A stretch of 35,332 bases of DNA from UBA6244 sp041582875 (GTDB taxonomy: Bacteria > Bacteroidota > Bacteroidia > Bacteroidales > F082): the NCBI GenBank assembly GCA_041582875.1, contig JBFHGX010000027.1, positions 1 through 35,332 on the forward strand, given 5' to 3'. The position numbers were made by a program, and so were the translations under genes. The notes under the pieces were generated by a model. That model ran no database searches. It had not been told where the DNA came from and was given only the letters and a program-made list of their open reading frames with translations. This document shows positions 16,617 through 24,654 of the stretch, in pieces (positions within the stretch are counted from its first letter, which is position 1; the number at the start of each line of letters is the position of its first letter).

Positions 16617-18296
16617 ATGAAACTAAAACTATCTGTAATATTCATGATATTTGCGCTGGGAACCAGCCTTTTTGCACAGGTTGCTCCAGACAAGTATTAT
16701 ATTCAGTTTACTGATAAAAATGATTCTCCGTATTCAGTTAATGGTCCTGAACTATTCCTGTCTCAAAGGGCAATCGACCGTAGAGCCAAATATGATATTC
16801 CCATTTCAGAAGAAGATCTTCCAGTTAACCCAGCTTATATTCAGGGGGTTGCTGATTTGGGGGCTGGCATTTTAAATCCAACAAAATGGATGAATGGAGT
16901 TACGGTGCACACTTCTGATGCAACAGTGATTGATGCCATTGCCGAGTTACCTTATGTAGCTTCTTTAGTGAAGTTGCCAGAGATTAATATGGGACAATTG
17001 ACGAAGGATTTCCTTGCCAATGAATGGATTGATAATGCGGATATGGATGAGGTGATAATTAATTCGAAAGCGAGAAGTGTTGATTATGGTGGTTCAGGAC
17101 CTCAAATTGAACAACTCAACGGTGTTTTGTTGCATAATCAGGGCTTTATGGGCGAAGGTATGGTGATTGCTGTGTTGGATGGAGGTTTCCGGGGAACCGA
17201 CGAGCATCATTTTTTTGATAGCCTTTTTATCAACAATCGAATGCTTGGCACCAAAGATTTTGTTACTCCAGGCGCTAGTGTATACACTGATAGCGGGCAT
17301 GGGAATTCGGTATTATCTACCATGGCTGCATTTTCACCCGGTCAAATGATTGGTACAGCACCACGAGCCAGTTATTGGCTTTTGCGATCGGAAGATGTGA
17401 ATTCGGAAAATATTATTGAAGAATACAATTGGGTTTCGGCCGCTGAATACGCTGATAGTGTTGGTGCCGATGTGATCAACAGTTCTCTGGGGTACATTGA
17501 TTTCGATAATCCAGCTTTTGACCATACATACGAAGATATGGATGGTATGACCAATGTATGTACACGCGGTGCTGATAAAGCTGTTGAAAAAGGAATTATG
17601 GTAGTAAACAGTGCCGGGAATTCAGGAAATGATCCTTCGTTTCCTTATATTGGTGCTCCTGCAGATGGATTCAATGTCTTTTCCATTGGAGCTGTTGACC
17701 CAGATGGCTTCCGGGCTGCTTTTAGTTCAATTGGACCTACTTATGATGGAAGGTTTAAGCCAGTTGTGGATGCCACCGGACAATCAACATTTGTAGCTTA
17801 TGGAAGCAGTGATGCGGGATATGGTAATGGGACTTCCTTTTCATCGCCGGTTATCGCCGGAATGACGGCCTGTCTCATGCAGGCGCACCCCGAAATGACA
17901 GTACTTGAAGTGCAGGATGCACTTAAGGAAAACGCAAGTCAGAGTACCTCACCAGATAACTTATTGGGATGGGGCATTCCTGATTATTTTGCTGCAAGTA
18001 CCACCCTCACTAATATTGAAATAACTCGTAAACCTACCAATGCATTTATCGAAGCTTTTCCTAATCCTTTTGGCGGTATGCTAACCTTGATTTTGCATTT
18101 GGATACTGTTGAGATAGTTACTATCGATGTTATCGGATCTTCTGGGGAGATAGTTTATTCGCAAAACTACAATCTTTCGAAAACAAATAATACTGTACAA
18201 ATTGATCATGTGGCGGCGCAATTAAGGGGAGGCATTTACTTTGTCAGGGTAATAAGTAAGCAGTCTACAGAATTAATAAAGATCATTAAGCAGTAA
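16617..18296 (+). CDS. Secreted S8 subtilase with type IX secretion sorting domain
   Basis: A 559-residue serine protease. Signal peptide MKLKLSVIFMIFALGTSLFAQ; propeptide-like region about 22-160; peptidase domain about 165-465. The catalytic triad is D188 (VIAVLDGGF), H228 (DSGHGNSVLS) and S407 (GNGTSFSSPVIAG), with oxyanion N335 in VVNSAGNSG. The C-terminal ~80 residues (from FPNPFGGMLTL to the end, ELIKIIKQ) form a type A T9SS sorting domain: PNP motif, an IDVIGSSGEIVYS strand and GGIYFVRV. The protein is therefore expected to cross the outer membrane through the gliding/Por secretion system. The spacing and order suit a digestive or surface protease. Confidence 0.95.
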   Translation: MKLKLSVIFMIFALGTSLFAQVAPDKYYIQFTDKNDSPYSVNGPELFLSQRAIDRRAKYDIPISEEDLPVNPAYIQGVADLGAGILNPTKWMNGVTVHTSDATVIDAIAELPYVASLVKLPEINMGQLTKDFLANEWIDNADMDEVIINSKARSVDYGGSGPQIEQLNGVLLHNQGFMGEGMVIAVLDGGFRGTDEHHFFDSLFINNRMLGTKDFVTPGASVYTDSGHGNSVLSTMAAFSPGQMIGTAPRASYWLLRSEDVNSENIIEEYNWVSAAEYADSVGADVINSSLGYIDFDNPAFDHTYEDMDGMTNVCTRGADKAVEKGIMVVNSAGNSGNDPSFPYIGAPADGFNVFSIGAVDPDGFRAAFSSIGPTYDGRFKPVVDATGQSTFVAYGSSDAGYGNGTSFSSPVIAGMTACLMQAHPEMTVLEVQDALKENASQSTSPDNLLGWGIPDYFAASTTLTNIEITRKPTNAFIEAFPNPFGGMLTLILHLDTVEIVTIDVIGSSGEIVYSQNYNLSKTNNTVQIDHVAAQLRGGIYFVRVISKQSTELIKIIKQ

Positions 18297-18357
18297 ATAA
18301 AATCAAGAATTGACAGAAATGGGTTTATTAACAATCTCTCGCATTTTTTCAACAAAG

Positions 18358-18371
18358 ATGGTTGTAACCAT
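18358..18371. repeat. 14-bp palindrome upstream of the PUR protein gene
   Basis: ATGGTTGTAACCAT has two 6-bp arms around a 2-bp centre, about 20 bp upstream of a possible -7 element. It could be an operator. No regulator is suggested by its sequence. Confidence 0.3.
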
Positions 18372-18391
18372 AGATAGAAGGCGATAATTGT

Positions 18392-18399
18392 TAATTTTG
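18392..18399 (+). promoter_or_regulatory. Possible -7 element of the PUR protein gene
   Basis: TAATTTTG (TAnnTTTG), 55 bp before the start codon, without a properly spaced -33 TTG. Confidence 0.3.
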
Positions 18400-18453
18400 A
18401 CCCTATATATTTTTAAAGCAAATAGCTAATTAATCAACATTTAACTCGTCGGA

Positions 18454-18807
18454 ATGGGAGAGTCAGAGAAACAGGAAAGAAGGACCGATTATTATTCAAA
18501 ATCGGTAAGGGCAGGGAAAAGAACATATTTTTTCGATGTGAAATCCACACGCGCTAAGGAGTTATTTATTACCATCACCGAAAGTAAACGCCGTTTTAAT
18601 GAAGATGATGGACGGTTTACTTATGAGAAGCATAAAATATTCTTGTATGGTGAGGATTTTGAAAAATTTAGAAATGGATTGACCGATGCCATTGATTTTG
18701 TTGAGAATGGTGTGGTTCCGGATGAGGATTCCATTGATGAACTTCAGGATAAGGTTTCATCGTTAGATGTTAAATTCGAAGATCTGGGTGGTGACGATGA
18801 TCATTAG
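18454..18807 (+). CDS. PUR-alpha-like nucleic-acid-binding protein (DUF3276)
   Basis: A 117-residue protein of the DUF3276 family, a single PUR repeat related to eukaryotic Pur-alpha and found in Bacteroidota and spirochaetes. The repeat runs from about residue 12 to 90: YYSKSVRAGKRTYFFDVKST, LFITITESKRRF, TYEKHKIFLYGEDFEKF and a long helix GLTDAIDFVENG. The C-terminal ~25 residues are very acidic. Spirochaete homologues bind single-stranded nucleic acid as dimers; the target here is unknown. The gene stands alone, 146 bp after the subtilase gene and 193 bp before parA. Confidence 0.88.
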   Translation: MGESEKQERRTDYYSKSVRAGKRTYFFDVKSTRAKELFITITESKRRFNEDDGRFTYEKHKIFLYGEDFEKFRNGLTDAIDFVENGVVPDEDSIDELQDKVSSLDVKFEDLGGDDDH

Positions 18808-18947
18808 TTAGTCTGGTTACAATAGTTAAAATCCAACGCTTAAGTATCACATATTTAATTGCTTGACGTATTTCTGATGTTCAATCGGTGGATGTTGAGT
18901 AATGATGTTAATTTTACTGACGTGTTAATAAGTTCATATCGTTGTTC

Positions 18948-18977
18948 TTGACAGGTCGTTTCAATGTTGTATTTTTG
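18948..18977 (+). promoter_or_regulatory. Promoter of the parA operon
   Basis: TTG (18948-18950), a 19-bp spacer and TATTTTTG (18970-18977) match the Bacteroidota consensus in both boxes and in spacing. The predicted start point is near 18983, giving an 18-27 nt leader. Confidence 0.65.
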
Positions 18978-19000
18978 TTTCAGGGAGTTTAAAAAACCGA

Positions 19001-19810
19001 ATGAATATTATGGGAAAAACGATAGCAGTAACAAATCAAAAAGGAGGAGTTGGAAAAACAACTACTTCAATCAATCTTGCTGCCAGTTTGGCTGTCTTGG
19101 AGTATCGGACGCTTATTGTTGATGCTGATCCTCAGGCCAATGCAACTTCGGGTATAGGCTTCGATCCGAAGCAAATTCAGGCCAGTATTTACGAATGTAT
19201 TGTGGATAATCTGGATGTTAATCAAGTAATTTTAAATACCAAAACGCCACATCTGGATTTACTTCCTGCTCACATAGATTTGGTTGGAGCTGAAATAGAA
19301 CTGATCAATTTACCCAACCGCGAAACCATGATGAAACAAGTCTTGGATAAGGTTCGCGATAAATATGATTTCATTATTATTGATTGTTCTCCGTCGTTGG
19401 GATTGATCACAGTAAATGCACTTACTGCTGCTGATTCGGTGATTGTCCCTGTTCAATGCGAGTACTTTGCGCTAGAAGGATTGGGAAAGCTGCTTAATAC
19501 GATCAAAATTGTACAAACCCGATTGAATACCTCCTTAGACATCGAAGGAATTCTGCTCACCATGTTCGATAGTCGTTTACGCTTGTCGAAACAGGTGGTT
19601 GATGAAGTGAAAACACATTTTCAGCAAATGGTTTTCGACACCATCATCAACCGTAATACCAAGTTGGGAGAAGCTCCCAGTTTTGGCGATTCCATAATTA
19701 TGTACGATGCACAAAGTACAGGTGCGGTTAATTACTTGAATCTGGCTCGTGAAATCCTGCAAAAGAATAACATGACAGCCATGGACAATGCAGAAAAAAT
19801 AATAGAATAA
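19001..19810 (+). CDS. parA: Chromosome-partitioning ATPase ParA (Soj)
   Basis: A 269-residue deviant-Walker P-loop ATPase that binds DNA when ATP-loaded and moves ParB-bound origins. Motifs are KGGVGKTTTSINLAASL (signature lysine plus Walker A), DADPQANAT (Walker A'), and FIIIDCSPSLGLITVNAL (Walker B). It has no N-terminal helix-turn-helix, so it is the short chromosomal Soj type. Two in-frame ATGs nine bases apart (19001, 19010) are both usable; most homologues start at the second (MGKTIAV). It is followed after 3 bp by parB. Confidence 0.97.
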   Translation: MNIMGKTIAVTNQKGGVGKTTTSINLAASLAVLEYRTLIVDADPQANATSGIGFDPKQIQASIYECIVDNLDVNQVILNTKTPHLDLLPAHIDLVGAEIELINLPNRETMMKQVLDKVRDKYDFIIIDCSPSLGLITVNALTAADSVIVPVQCEYFALEGLGKLLNTIKIVQTRLNTSLDIEGILLTMFDSRLRLSKQVVDEVKTHFQQMVFDTIINRNTKLGEAPSFGDSIIMYDAQSTGAVNYLNLAREILQKNNMTAMDNAEKIIE

Positions 19811-19813
19811 TTC

Positions 19814-20716
19814 ATGAGTAATATCAAAGGAAAACGGAAGGCTTTAGGCCGGGGATTGGAGTCGATTTTGCAAAGTCCTGATACGGATATCACCTCTGAA
19901 GATATCTCTGGAAACTATGTTGCTGGGGCTATTGCTGAAATTGAAATCTCCAAAATAGAAACAAATCCTTTTCAGCCCCGTACAGATTTTGATGAGATGA
20001 TGTTGCGCGAATTGGCTGACTCCATTAAATCGCAAGGCGTAATTCAGCCGATTACAGTGCGCAAAATGGGTTACGATAAATTTCAGCTCATTGCAGGTGA
20101 AAGGCGTTTTCGTGCTTCTCAGTTAGCTGGTAATAAGCGTATTCCGGCCTTTATTCGTGTTGCCAATGACGAGCAAATGTTAGAGTTGGCTTTGATTGAA
20201 AATATTCATCGCCAAGAACTGAATGCCATCGAGGTTGCCATCAGTTATCAACGTCTAATCGAAGAATGTGCTTTGACTCAGGAAAAGCTTAGTGAGCGAA
20301 TCGGTAAAAATAGATCTTCAGTAGCCAATACCTTGCGGTTACTTAAACTACCACCCTCGGTTCAAGTGGCTTTGCGCGATGGTTTTATTACTACAGGTCA
20401 TGCACGTGCTTTGATTACTGTTGATGATATGGATCTGCAAGAGAATATGTTGCGCATGATAATCAATCGTGGACTTAACGTACGGCAGGTAGAAGATATG
20501 GTGCGGACTTTGGTGAAAGGGGAATCTAAACATGCTAATCCTGTTAAAAAAGCTGACACTATTCCTGAGAAATTTAAAGGAGCTCCTGATACATTGAGTA
20601 AAGTCCTTGGAGCTAAAGTAAGTTTGAAACGAAACAATAAGGGCCAGGGTTCTATCGTTATCAGTTTTAAAAGCGATCATGAGCTTGAACGCATTATTGC
20701 CGCACTGGAGGATTAA
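19814..20716 (+). CDS. parB: Chromosome-partitioning protein ParB (Spo0J)
   Basis: A 300-residue CTP-dependent DNA clamp that loads at parS. The N-terminal KGKRKALGRGLESIL is typical and is the likely ParA-activating segment. The ParB/CTPase domain shows NPFQPRTDFD, the nucleotide motif AGERRFRASQLAG and ENIHRQELNAIEVA. A helix-turn-helix follows (TQEKLSERIGKNRSSVANTLRLLKL), and a C-terminal dimerisation segment ends the protein. Length is normal. No parS sequence was found within the gene or the window. Confidence 0.97.
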   Translation: MSNIKGKRKALGRGLESILQSPDTDITSEDISGNYVAGAIAEIEISKIETNPFQPRTDFDEMMLRELADSIKSQGVIQPITVRKMGYDKFQLIAGERRFRASQLAGNKRIPAFIRVANDEQMLELALIENIHRQELNAIEVAISYQRLIEECALTQEKLSERIGKNRSSVANTLRLLKLPPSVQVALRDGFITTGHARALITVDDMDLQENMLRMIINRGLNVRQVEDMVRTLVKGESKHANPVKKADTIPEKFKGAPDTLSKVLGAKVSLKRNNKGQGSIVISFKSDHELERIIAALED

Positions 20717-21329
20717 ATCTGAATTGAAACTTTATCAGCCATATACTGTCTTTGTTTTGTTCTTTAGCCTGTTGTTCTTCGGGGTAACCACTTGCGATGC
20801 TCAAGAGGAAAATGAAAAAAAAAATATTGAGATAAAGGATACTGTTGCGGTACAAATCCACTCTCCCCATAAAGCCACTTTGATGGCTCTTGCTCCTGGT
20901 TTAGGACAAATTTACAACAAAAAATACTGGAAGCTTCCCATTGTTTATGCCGGTTTTGGCGTGACAGGTTATTTTGCTATAACCAATGGGCAGGAATACA
21001 GAAAATACCGTGATGCCTACAATTGTTCGGTAACCCTTGAAGATGAGTGCACCAATGAGTTAGCTGAAAAGTATTCTTCTGATGATTTGCAAACCATCAA
21101 AGATTATTATCGCCGCAATATGGAGCTATCCTATATAATCATGGGGGCATGGTATGTACTTCAGATGTTGGACGCAACCGTGGATGCACACTTGTATTAT
21201 TGGGAGGTAAATGATAACCTTTCTGTTCGTGTTGATCCTATGATTCAACCCATTCAAATGGCTCAGCCTGCCTCCGGTTTGCCCGGAAATGTTTCTCCCA
21301 ACGGGGTGAGAATTACAGTGAGTTTTTAG
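20679..21329 (+). CDS. DUF5683 membrane protein
   Basis: A protein of up to 216 residues of the DUF5683 family, Bacteroidota-specific, function unknown. The recognisable core is HKATLMALAPGLGQIYNKKYWKLPIVYAGFGVTGYF. A further membrane segment follows (YIIMGAWYVLQMLDATVDAHLYYW), and the C-terminus NGVRITVSF reads like a terminal beta strand. A hydrophobic N-terminal segment (about 23-40, ending near CDAQ) looks like a signal peptide. The only upstream ATG overlaps parB by 38 bp and leaves ~20 residues before the signal peptide, so a downstream non-ATG start is possible. It sits between parB and dapB, an order I recall in other Bacteroidota. Confidence 0.82.
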   Translation: MSLNALLPHWRIKSELKLYQPYTVFVLFFSLLFFGVTTCDAQEENEKKNIEIKDTVAVQIHSPHKATLMALAPGLGQIYNKKYWKLPIVYAGFGVTGYFAITNGQEYRKYRDAYNCSVTLEDECTNELAEKYSSDDLQTIKDYYRRNMELSYIIMGAWYVLQMLDATVDAHLYYWEVNDNLSVRVDPMIQPIQMAQPASGLPGNVSPNGVRITVSF

Positions 21330-21348
21330 TGCTCCTGGTAAAATCACT

Positions 21349-21356
21349 TACTTTTG
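21349..21356 (+). promoter_or_regulatory. Possible -7 element in front of dapB
   Basis: TACTTTTG lies 20 bp before the dapB ATG in a 46-bp gap. It could give dapB an internal promoter within the par operon. No -33 TTG is visible. Confidence 0.35.
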
Positions 21357-21375
21357 TTTTACAAAATAGTTTATT

Positions 21376-22098
21376 ATGAACATTATTCTTTCAGGTTATG
21401 GTCGAATGGGGCATGAAGTTGAAACTGTCGCCTTGGAGCGCGGTCATACCCTGGTCGCTAGATTAAATGATGCTGAAGATTGGAATGGCTTAAATCCCAG
21501 TGAAATAAAAAATACAGTAGTTATTGATTTTAGTTTGTCAGAATCTGTACTCAGTGTATATGGATATTGTTTTCAACATCAATTACCCATAGTTTCAGGT
21601 ACAACAGGTTGGTTGGAACACTGGGATACGGTGGTTTCGGATTGTCAAAAGAACAAAGGAACGTTTTTCTATGCATCCAATTTTAGTCTGGGTGTGAATG
21701 TCTTTTTTCATCTCAATCAGCAATTGGCTCAAATCATGGGAAAGCTGACCAATTATCAACCTTCTATTACTGAGGTGCATCACATTTATAAATTGGATGC
21801 GCCCAGCGGAACAGCCATTACTTTGGCTAATCAATTGATTGAGCAAATGCCTTCCTTGAAAAAATGGACCCTGCAATCCGAACGTCCTTCAACTGAATTG
21901 CCAATAAGCAGTTTTCGCGAAGGTGAAGTGCCCGGGACGCATGTGGTAACTTATGAATCAGATGAAGATGTGATTTCTATAGAGCATCGAGCTAAAAACC
22001 GCAAAGGATTTGCTTTGGGAGCGGTGTTGGCTGCCGAATTTGCCGCAGGTAAATCAGGCATTTTTTCGATGAAAGACATGTTGAAAGAGTTGATCTGA
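21376..22098 (+). CDS. dapB: 4-hydroxy-tetrahydrodipicolinate reductase
   Basis: Reduces hydroxy-tetrahydrodipicolinate with NAD(P)H in lysine and diaminopimelate (peptidoglycan) synthesis. The product is 240 residues, slightly short of the ~270 of E. coli, as in many Bacteroidota. Motifs are the Rossmann GYGRMGHEV, the FYASNFSLGVNVFF segment, and the catalytic block EVHHIYKLDAPSGTA with the general acid His and the substrate-binding Lys. It is the last gene of the par unit and ends 24 bp from the convergent nfeD. Confidence 0.97.
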   Translation: MNIILSGYGRMGHEVETVALERGHTLVARLNDAEDWNGLNPSEIKNTVVIDFSLSESVLSVYGYCFQHQLPIVSGTTGWLEHWDTVVSDCQKNKGTFFYASNFSLGVNVFFHLNQQLAQIMGKLTNYQPSITEVHHIYKLDAPSGTAITLANQLIEQMPSLKKWTLQSERPSTELPISSFREGEVPGTHVVTYESDEDVISIEHRAKNRKGFALGAVLAAEFAAGKSGIFSMKDMLKELI

Positions 22099-22122
22099 AC
22101 TAGTCGTTTACGTTCAACACCA

Positions 22123-23478
22123 TTACGCCTTTTTGACAATTAATTGAGCTGCAGCATAACCAACTACACGTATTTTTTCACCTTTATCAATCATTCCAGT
22201 TCTGGCTGTAGCATCATATAATACATCTTTAATCATTACCTTTCCTGCGGGACGGAGCGTTGTAAATGCCAATCCTTCATTTCCTACTGTCGATTTGTAG
22301 GCTGTTGAAGCAGAGGTGTAGCCCTCGTCTTTTTGTTGTGTTTTTTGAAGTGCGAGATGACCAAAGGCATGACTGGTTAGAAGTTTTTTACTGAAATAAA
22401 TACTCCCGGTTATGGCCAGAAAGAAGGCTATGACAACTACAGTAAGGGCCTTGGTGATTTGCATCATACTTACATCAATATTGCCCGGATCAATGTTGTC
22501 GACCATGCTCAGGGTAAGTCCGGTAATCATTAAAATTAATCCCAGAACTCCTATGATGCCGAATCCAGGAATGGCAAAAATTTCCACCGCTATCAGGATG
22601 ACTCCCACAATGAAAACAAGTATTTCCCAGTGAGCTGCCATGCCCTCAAGATAAAGTGGCGCAAAATACAATAGAGCTGCAATAAATGCCGCCATAAGCG
22701 GGAATCCAATACCTGGAGTTTGCAATTCAAAGTAAATCCCGCCAATAATGATCATAATCAAAATCCCACTGAAAAATGGATTGATCAGCCATCCAATCAC
22801 CTTGTCGGTGGCTGATAGATGTTGCTTTGTTATGGTATAGTTTTTAACACCTGCATGATGAAGTACTTCAGCAATGTTATTCATTTCTCCTTCGCAGAAG
22901 CCAAATTCAATGGCTTCGCTTACGGTAAAAGTGAGTACTTGCCCTGAATCGCTGATGCCGGGAACATATATCTTTGGGTCAACCATGGCCTGAGCAATCT
23001 CAGGGTTTCTGTTTTTTGCTTCTGCAGTGGCACGCATCATCGAGCGCATGTAACTCTGGTATTTATCGGGCATTTGTTCGCCAGTTTGATTCACAACCGT
23101 TGCAGCCCCAATACTTGATCCCGGCGCCATGTATATGCTGTCGCAAGCTATAGAAATTAGCGCTCCAGCTGAAGCAGCATTCTTATCAATAAACACGTAT
23201 ACAGGTATTGGTGAACTAAGAATTTTGGTGCGGATTGAATCGGCATCATCAAGTGTTCCTCCATAAGTATTCATGTGAATGACAATCAAGTCAGCCTTTT
23301 GTTCAACGGCTTCTTCCATTGCGTTTTTGGTGGTCCTCCATACCGGTGGAGCAATCATCTCCTTCATATCGAAAGTGTAAACTTTCAGGTTAGTGCTATC
23401 CGAAAATTCAGATGAAATAACATTGAAGCTCAAAAGCAACAATAAAAAGGCTATGGGTATGGAGACTGTTTTTTTCAT
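22123..23478 (-). CDS. NfeD-type membrane serine protease (ClpP class)
   Basis: A 451-residue membrane protease of the NfeD/1510-N family, often paired with stomatin-like proteins. Signal segment MKKTVSIPIAFLLLLL, then a periplasmic ClpP-fold domain (about 30-230). The nucleophile Ser is in KNAASAGALIS, and a likely catalytic Lys is in MPDKYQSYMRS. Four or five membrane helices follow (about 235-375), including PGIGFPLMAAFIAALLYF and VEIFAIPGFGIIGVLGLI. The C-terminal OB-fold NfeD domain reads GLAFTTLRPAGKVMI to the end. The start at 23478 was chosen because it gives the signal segment and a 4-bp ATGA overlap with the upstream DUF2061 gene. No stomatin gene is visible here. Confidence 0.92.
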   Translation of the reverse strand: MKKTVSIPIAFLLLLLSFNVISSEFSDSTNLKVYTFDMKEMIAPPVWRTTKNAMEEAVEQKADLIVIHMNTYGGTLDDADSIRTKILSSPIPVYVFIDKNAASAGALISIACDSIYMAPGSSIGAATVVNQTGEQMPDKYQSYMRSMMRATAEAKNRNPEIAQAMVDPKIYVPGISDSGQVLTFTVSEAIEFGFCEGEMNNIAEVLHHAGVKNYTITKQHLSATDKVIGWLINPFFSGILIMIIIGGIYFELQTPGIGFPLMAAFIAALLYFAPLYLEGMAAHWEILVFIVGVILIAVEIFAIPGFGIIGVLGLILMITGLTLSMVDNIDPGNIDVSMMQITKALTVVVIAFFLAITGSIYFSKKLLTSHAFGHLALQKTQQKDEGYTSASTAYKSTVGNEGLAFTTLRPAGKVMIKDVLYDATARTGMIDKGEKIRVVGYAAAQLIVKKA

Positions 23479-23801
23479 GGTTTTGGATTTGTAGGACGGT
23501 TCTTGTGGATGCTTTTGTACCTTTTTCGCAACAGTTGGCGATGCCAGTATTTCCCCCAAACAATATTGGTCCATAATCTCTCGTGAAGATAGTATAAAAT
23601 TAGTTTAGCTATCATATCGACGAGTGTGATTAATGAAACCGCGCCAATGACGTCTTTAAACGCACTCTGAGTGGCCTGTGTAAATACGGTAAAACTGATA
23701 ATAAACGTAGCTCCGGAAGCGATAAGTCGCCAACTGATGGCTTTGAGCATGCTTCTGTACGGACTGTCTTTCTCTTCACCACGTTTGACATTATTCTTCA
23801 T
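23475..23801 (-). CDS. DUF2061 small membrane protein
   Basis: A 108-residue DUF2061 protein of unknown function. Conserved segments are RSMLKAISWRLIASGATFIISF, a helix continuing into the second membrane span IGAVSLITLVDMIAKLILYYLHERLWTNI, and WGKYW, with a basic C-terminal tail. In other genomes DUF2061 proteins occur near sulphate-assimilation genes, but there are none here. The stop overlaps the nfeD start by 4 bp, so the two are translated together. It starts 49 bp after the inositol monophosphatase stop. Confidence 0.88.
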   Translation of the reverse strand: MKNNVKRGEEKDSPYRSMLKAISWRLIASGATFIISFTVFTQATQSAFKDVIGAVSLITLVDMIAKLILYYLHERLWTNIVWGKYWHRQLLRKRYKSIHKNRPTNPKP

Positions 23802-23850
23802 TGTTATCTTTGGTTATTTGATTTGCAATATTAGTAAAAATCTGAAAGGT

Positions 23851-24654
23851 TTAAAGTGTTTCGTTACGGAAATAATGTTGAAGTTTGCCTTCAAAGACAT
23901 TGTGAATTAACTTGTTAGAGGCGATGAGTTGTTGCTTGAAAACGCACTCGTTTCCACCGGTAAAGTTGGTTGTTTTTCCGCCAGCTTCGTTAACAATAAG
24001 TATTCCGGCTGCCACATCCCATGATTGCAGGCCGTATTCATAAAAGAGTTCAAATCGTCCACAGGCTACATAAGCCAAGTCAACTGCGGCAGATCCCAGT
24101 CTCCGCAATCCTCGTGAGGTTTGCATCAAGTCTTTAAACAAATCCATGTAGGCATTGAGTAACGAATAATCATAATATGGAAAACCTGTGGCCAGCAATG
24201 AGTTGTCAAGGTTGTTGGTGGTGGAAACATGAATGGATTCACCATTGAGGTAGGCTCCTCCGTTTTTCCAGGCATAAAAACACTCTTCCAGATTAATTTC
24301 GTAAATCACACCCAAGAGCAATTCTTCATTTTCCATCAAGGCCACTGAGATTGAAAATACAGGCAATCCATGAATGAAATTCGTGGTGCCATCCAAGGGG
24401 TCGATGATCCAATTGTGGCGTTCAGCACGCGGTAAGTCGCTTTCTTCTTCAGCAATAAAGCCTGCCCCATCTACCAATGGAGTCAGTGCTTTTATGATGC
24501 GTTTCTCCGCTTCTTTGTCTACGTACGTAACTAAATTGTGGACTCCTTTTTCCTCGATATCTGTAGTGGTGAGTTTTTTAACCTGACTTTTAATAAATAA
24601 GCCGGTATCTTTACAGATATCGGCTACTGTATGGGTTAGCTTTTCAAGGTTCAT
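23851..24654 (-). CDS. Inositol monophosphatase family protein (SuhB-like)
   Basis: A 267-residue Mg2+-dependent phosphatase of the inositol monophosphatase family. Metal-binding motifs are IAEEES, WIIDPLDGTTNFIHGLP (D-P-L-D-G-T) and QSWDVAAGILIVNEAGG (W-D-x-A-A-G). The family hydrolyses myo-inositol-1-phosphate and related sugar phosphates; bacterial SuhB proteins also take part in rRNA transcription complexes. Which applies here cannot be told. The start overlaps the lgt stop by 4 bp (ATGA), so they form one unit. Confidence 0.95.
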   Translation of the reverse strand: MNLEKLTHTVADICKDTGLFIKSQVKKLTTTDIEEKGVHNLVTYVDKEAEKRIIKALTPLVDGAGFIAEEESDLPRAERHNWIIDPLDGTTNFIHGLPVFSISVALMENEELLLGVIYEINLEECFYAWKNGGAYLNGESIHVSTTNNLDNSLLATGFPYYDYSLLNAYMDLFKDLMQTSRGLRRLGSAAVDLAYVACGRFELFYEYGLQSWDVAAGILIVNEAGGKTTNFTGGNECVFKQQLIASNKLIHNVFEGKLQHYFRNETL

